A DNA stretch of 5,827 nt from Clostridia bacterium (GTDB lineage Bacteria; Bacillota; Clostridia; UBA1381), in the NCBI GenBank assembly GCA_017380475.1, contig JAFODX010000133.1, forward strand, positions 1 through 5,827, given 5' to 3'. The stretch's first letter is position 1. Each line of letters starts with the position of its first letter. The position numbers and the translations under genes were made by a program. Below, piece by piece: positions 3,828 through 5,827 of this stretch. The notes beneath the pieces were generated by a model. It had not been told where the DNA came from and did not search any database. It saw nothing but the letters and a program-made list of their open reading frames with translations.

Positions 3828-5827
3828 ATGAAAACAGATTTAACACACGGCAGAGTAACAATTCCTACCGATATGGATATTGTTCCCGAAACTATTGAAA
3901 TCCTTAAAAAATGGGGTGCTGATGCCATTCGCGACTGCGACGGAACAGATTTTCCGCAGGAGCTTAAAGATGCAGATGCAAAAATTTATTCTACATACTA
4001 TACAACACGCAAGGATAACGAATGGGCAAAAGCCAATCCCGATGAGGTTCAGCAGTGCTATATTATGACCGCCTTTTATACTGCAACAGACAACACTCTT
4101 TCAATACCTCTGATGAAAGGAATAAGCGATGAACTTATCAAGGTAAATACACGAGATGATGTTAAACGCTGGTGGGAGGTTGTTGACAGAACAACATCGG
4201 AAGTTTTCCCGTCTGAAAACTGGTTCTACGACGAAAATACCGGCTGTGTGATTTTGGAAAACCCCTCAAAGTTCCACGAATACACCGTGAGCTTTCTTGC
4301 CTATCTTATATGGGACCCTGTACATATGTACAATGCTGTTACAAACAGTTGGACCAATTTTGAACATCAGATAACTTTTGATGTTCGTCAGCCAAAAACA
4401 AAGGAATTTACAATGAAAAGACTTCGTAAATTCATTGATGAACATCCCTATGTGGATGTTTTGAGATACACTACATTTTTCCACCAGTTTACCCTGATTT
4501 TTGACGAGCTTAAAAGAGAAAAGTATGTTGACTGGTATGGTTATTCAGCATCAGTATCTCCGTATATTTTAGAGCAGTTCGAAAAAGAGGTCGGATATAA
4601 GTTCCGTCCCGAATATATCATTGACCAGGGATATTACAACAATCAGTACAGAGTACCGTCAAAGGAATTCAAGGACTTTCAGGCTTTCCAACGCAGAGAA
4701 GTTGCAAAGCTTGTGAGAGAAATGGCAGATATTACTCACGAAGCGGGCAAAGAAGCAATGATGTTTTTAGGCGACCACTGGATAGGTACAGAACCGTTTA
4801 TGGAAGAATTTAAATCTTGTAATCTTGACGCTGTGGTGGGTTCTGTCGGTAACGGCTCAACGCTCAGATTGATTTCAGATATTCCGGGTGTGAAATATAC
4901 AGAGGGGCGTTTTCTGCCTTACTTCTTCCCCGATACATTCTATGAGGGCGGTGACCCTGTAAAGGAAGCAAAAGAAAACTGGGTAACTGCAAGACGTGCA
5001 ATATTAAGAAAACCTGTTGACCGCATAGGCTACGGCGGTTATCTGAAGCTTGCGCTTAAATTTCCGGCTTTTATCGACTACGTTGAAGATGTATGCAATG
5101 AATTCCGAGAGCTTTACAAAAACATTAAAGGAACAACACCGTACTGCATTAAAAAAGTTGCCGTTTTAAACTGCTGGGGAAAGATGCGTGCATGGGGTTG
5201 CCATATGGTTCATCACGCTTTGTACCAAAAGCAAAACTACTCATATGCAGGTATAATTGAAACTCTTTCGGGTGCACCGTTTGATGTTGTTTTTATAAGC
5301 TTTGATGATATTTTAAATGACAGAAATATATTAAAGGATATTGACGTAATAATCAATGTAGGTGATGCTGATACGGCACACACCGGCGGAATATACTGGG
5401 AAAATCCCGCCATAGTTGAAGCAGTTCGTGAGTTCGTTTATAACGGCGGTGGCTTTATCGGTATAGGCGAGCCGTCAGGGCATCAGTATCAGGGACATTT
5501 TCTACAGCTTGCTTCTGTTTTGGGTGTGGAAAAAGAAACGGGTTTTACACTTAATTACGATAAATATAACTGGGACGAAAATCCTGACCATTTCATTCTC
5601 AAAGACTGTACAAAGCCTGTAGATTTCGGTGAAGGCAAAAAGAGCATTTATGCATTGGAAAACACAGACATCATAATACAGCGTGACAAGGAAGTTCAGA
5701 TGGCTGTAAATTCATTCGGCAAAGGACGCTCTGTTTACATTTCAGGTCTGCCCTATTCGTTTGAGAACAGCAGAATTTTATACCGTGCAATTATGTGGTC
5801 AGCCAGCAGTGAAAATGAACTCAAAAA
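3828..5827 (+). CDS. lnpA: Galacto-N-biose/lacto-N-biose phosphorylase (GH112), 3' end outside window
   Basis: This cytoplasmic enzyme phosphorolyses beta-1,3-galactosyl-N-acetylhexosamines (from mucin core 1 or milk oligosaccharides) to galactose 1-phosphate and GlcNAc or GalNAc. The frame runs from ATG, with AAGGAGGG at 3816-3823, through 666 uninterrupted codons to the window edge. Family members have about 720-750 residues, so some 50-85 are missing, mainly the C-terminal beta domain. The N-terminal part (about 1-440) is the GH112 TIM-barrel region; a glutamine-amidotransferase-like middle domain begins near V444 (KKVAVLNCWG). With a constant +3 offset from the Bifidobacterium longum enzyme, as I recall its numbering, R35, R213 and the proposed general acid D316 (in GDHWIG) match R32, R210 and D313. 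V165 and N169 match V162 and N166 of the acceptor site. This favours N-acetylhexosamine acceptors over the rhamnose-type GH112 enzymes, without excluding the latter. The symbol lnpA follows bifidobacterial usage; gnpA is also used. Confidence 0.9.
   Translation, partial: MKTDLTHGRVTIPTDMDIVPETIEILKKWGADAIRDCDGTDFPQELKDADAKIYSTYYTTRKDNEWAKANPDEVQQCYIMTAFYTATDNTLSIPLMKGISDELIKVNTRDDVKRWWEVVDRTTSEVFPSENWFYDENTGCVILENPSKFHEYTVSFLAYLIWDPVHMYNAVTNSWTNFEHQITFDVRQPKTKEFTMKRLRKFIDEHPYVDVLRYTTFFHQFTLIFDELKREKYVDWYGYSASVSPYILEQFEKEVGYKFRPEYIIDQGYYNNQYRVPSKEFKDFQAFQRREVAKLVREMADITHEAGKEAMMFLGDHWIGTEPFMEEFKSCNLDAVVGSVGNGSTLRLISDIPGVKYTEGRFLPYFFPDTFYEGGDPVKEAKENWVTARRAILRKPVDRIGYGGYLKLALKFPAFIDYVEDVCNEFRELYKNIKGTTPYCIKKVAVLNCWGKMRAWGCHMVHHALYQKQNYSYAGIIETLSGAPFDVVFISFDDILNDRNILKDIDVIINVGDADTAHTGGIYWENPAIVEAVREFVYNGGGFIGIGEPSGHQYQGHFLQLASVLGVEKETGFTLNYDKYNWDENPDHFILKDCTKPVDFGEGKKSIYALENTDIIIQRDKEVQMAVNSFGKGRSVYISGLPYSFENSRILYRAIMWSASSENELK

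Noticed and set aside
4266..4484. A 72-codon minus-strand frame inside the phosphorylase gene.
   Set aside because: It is fully embedded opposite a strongly supported GH112 coding frame and has no recognisable motif.

Overview
The window looks like chromosomal DNA of a moderately AT-rich, low-GC Gram-positive anaerobe of the Clostridia, probably a gut species. The evidence is a T-box leader, strong GGAGG-type ribosome binding sites, sigma-A promoters with TGTGGTAT-type extended -10 regions, an AraC regulator of the Firmicutes carbohydrate type, and a GH112 phosphorylase typical of microbes that feed on mucin or milk glycans. Genus assignment is inference. No mobile element, CRISPR array, tRNA or rRNA was seen.

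Left part (1-2578, minus strand): a complete tryptophan-responsive operon. A strong promoter (2550-2578) feeds a T-box leader with a UGG (Trp) specifier, a stem II pseudoknot, a stem III, the antiterminator bulge and an intrinsic terminator. A 14-codon reading frame with one Trp codon and its own ribosome binding site follows (2226-2270). Next come trpB (tryptophan synthase beta) and, 18 nt later, an AEC-family membrane transporter. A terminator directly after the transporter closes the unit. No trpA is present, so TrpB may work alone, joining indole to serine, with the transporter moving tryptophan or a related compound.

Middle part (2601-2866): a divergent, equally strong promoter drives what looks like an independent small RNA of about 158 nt. 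It consists of a long hairpin with a perfect 17-bp base, a linker, and a terminator hairpin with a U-tract. It matches no RNA family I recognise. A second strong hairpin (2837-2866) separates it from the convergent AraC gene.

Right part (2873-5827): an AraC-type regulator (minus strand) is divergent from a galacto-N-biose/lacto-N-biose phosphorylase (GH112, plus strand). The phosphorylase runs off the window end with 666 codons visible. Their shared 151-bp intergenic region holds a good phosphorylase promoter with a palindrome at its -35, and an inverted repeat in the 5' leader. The arrangement suggests that the AraC protein controls the phosphorylase in response to a host-glycan sugar.

The most novel-looking items are the uncharacterised small RNA gene and the two-layer leader (T-box plus possible leader peptide) in front of a stand-alone trpB-transporter pair.
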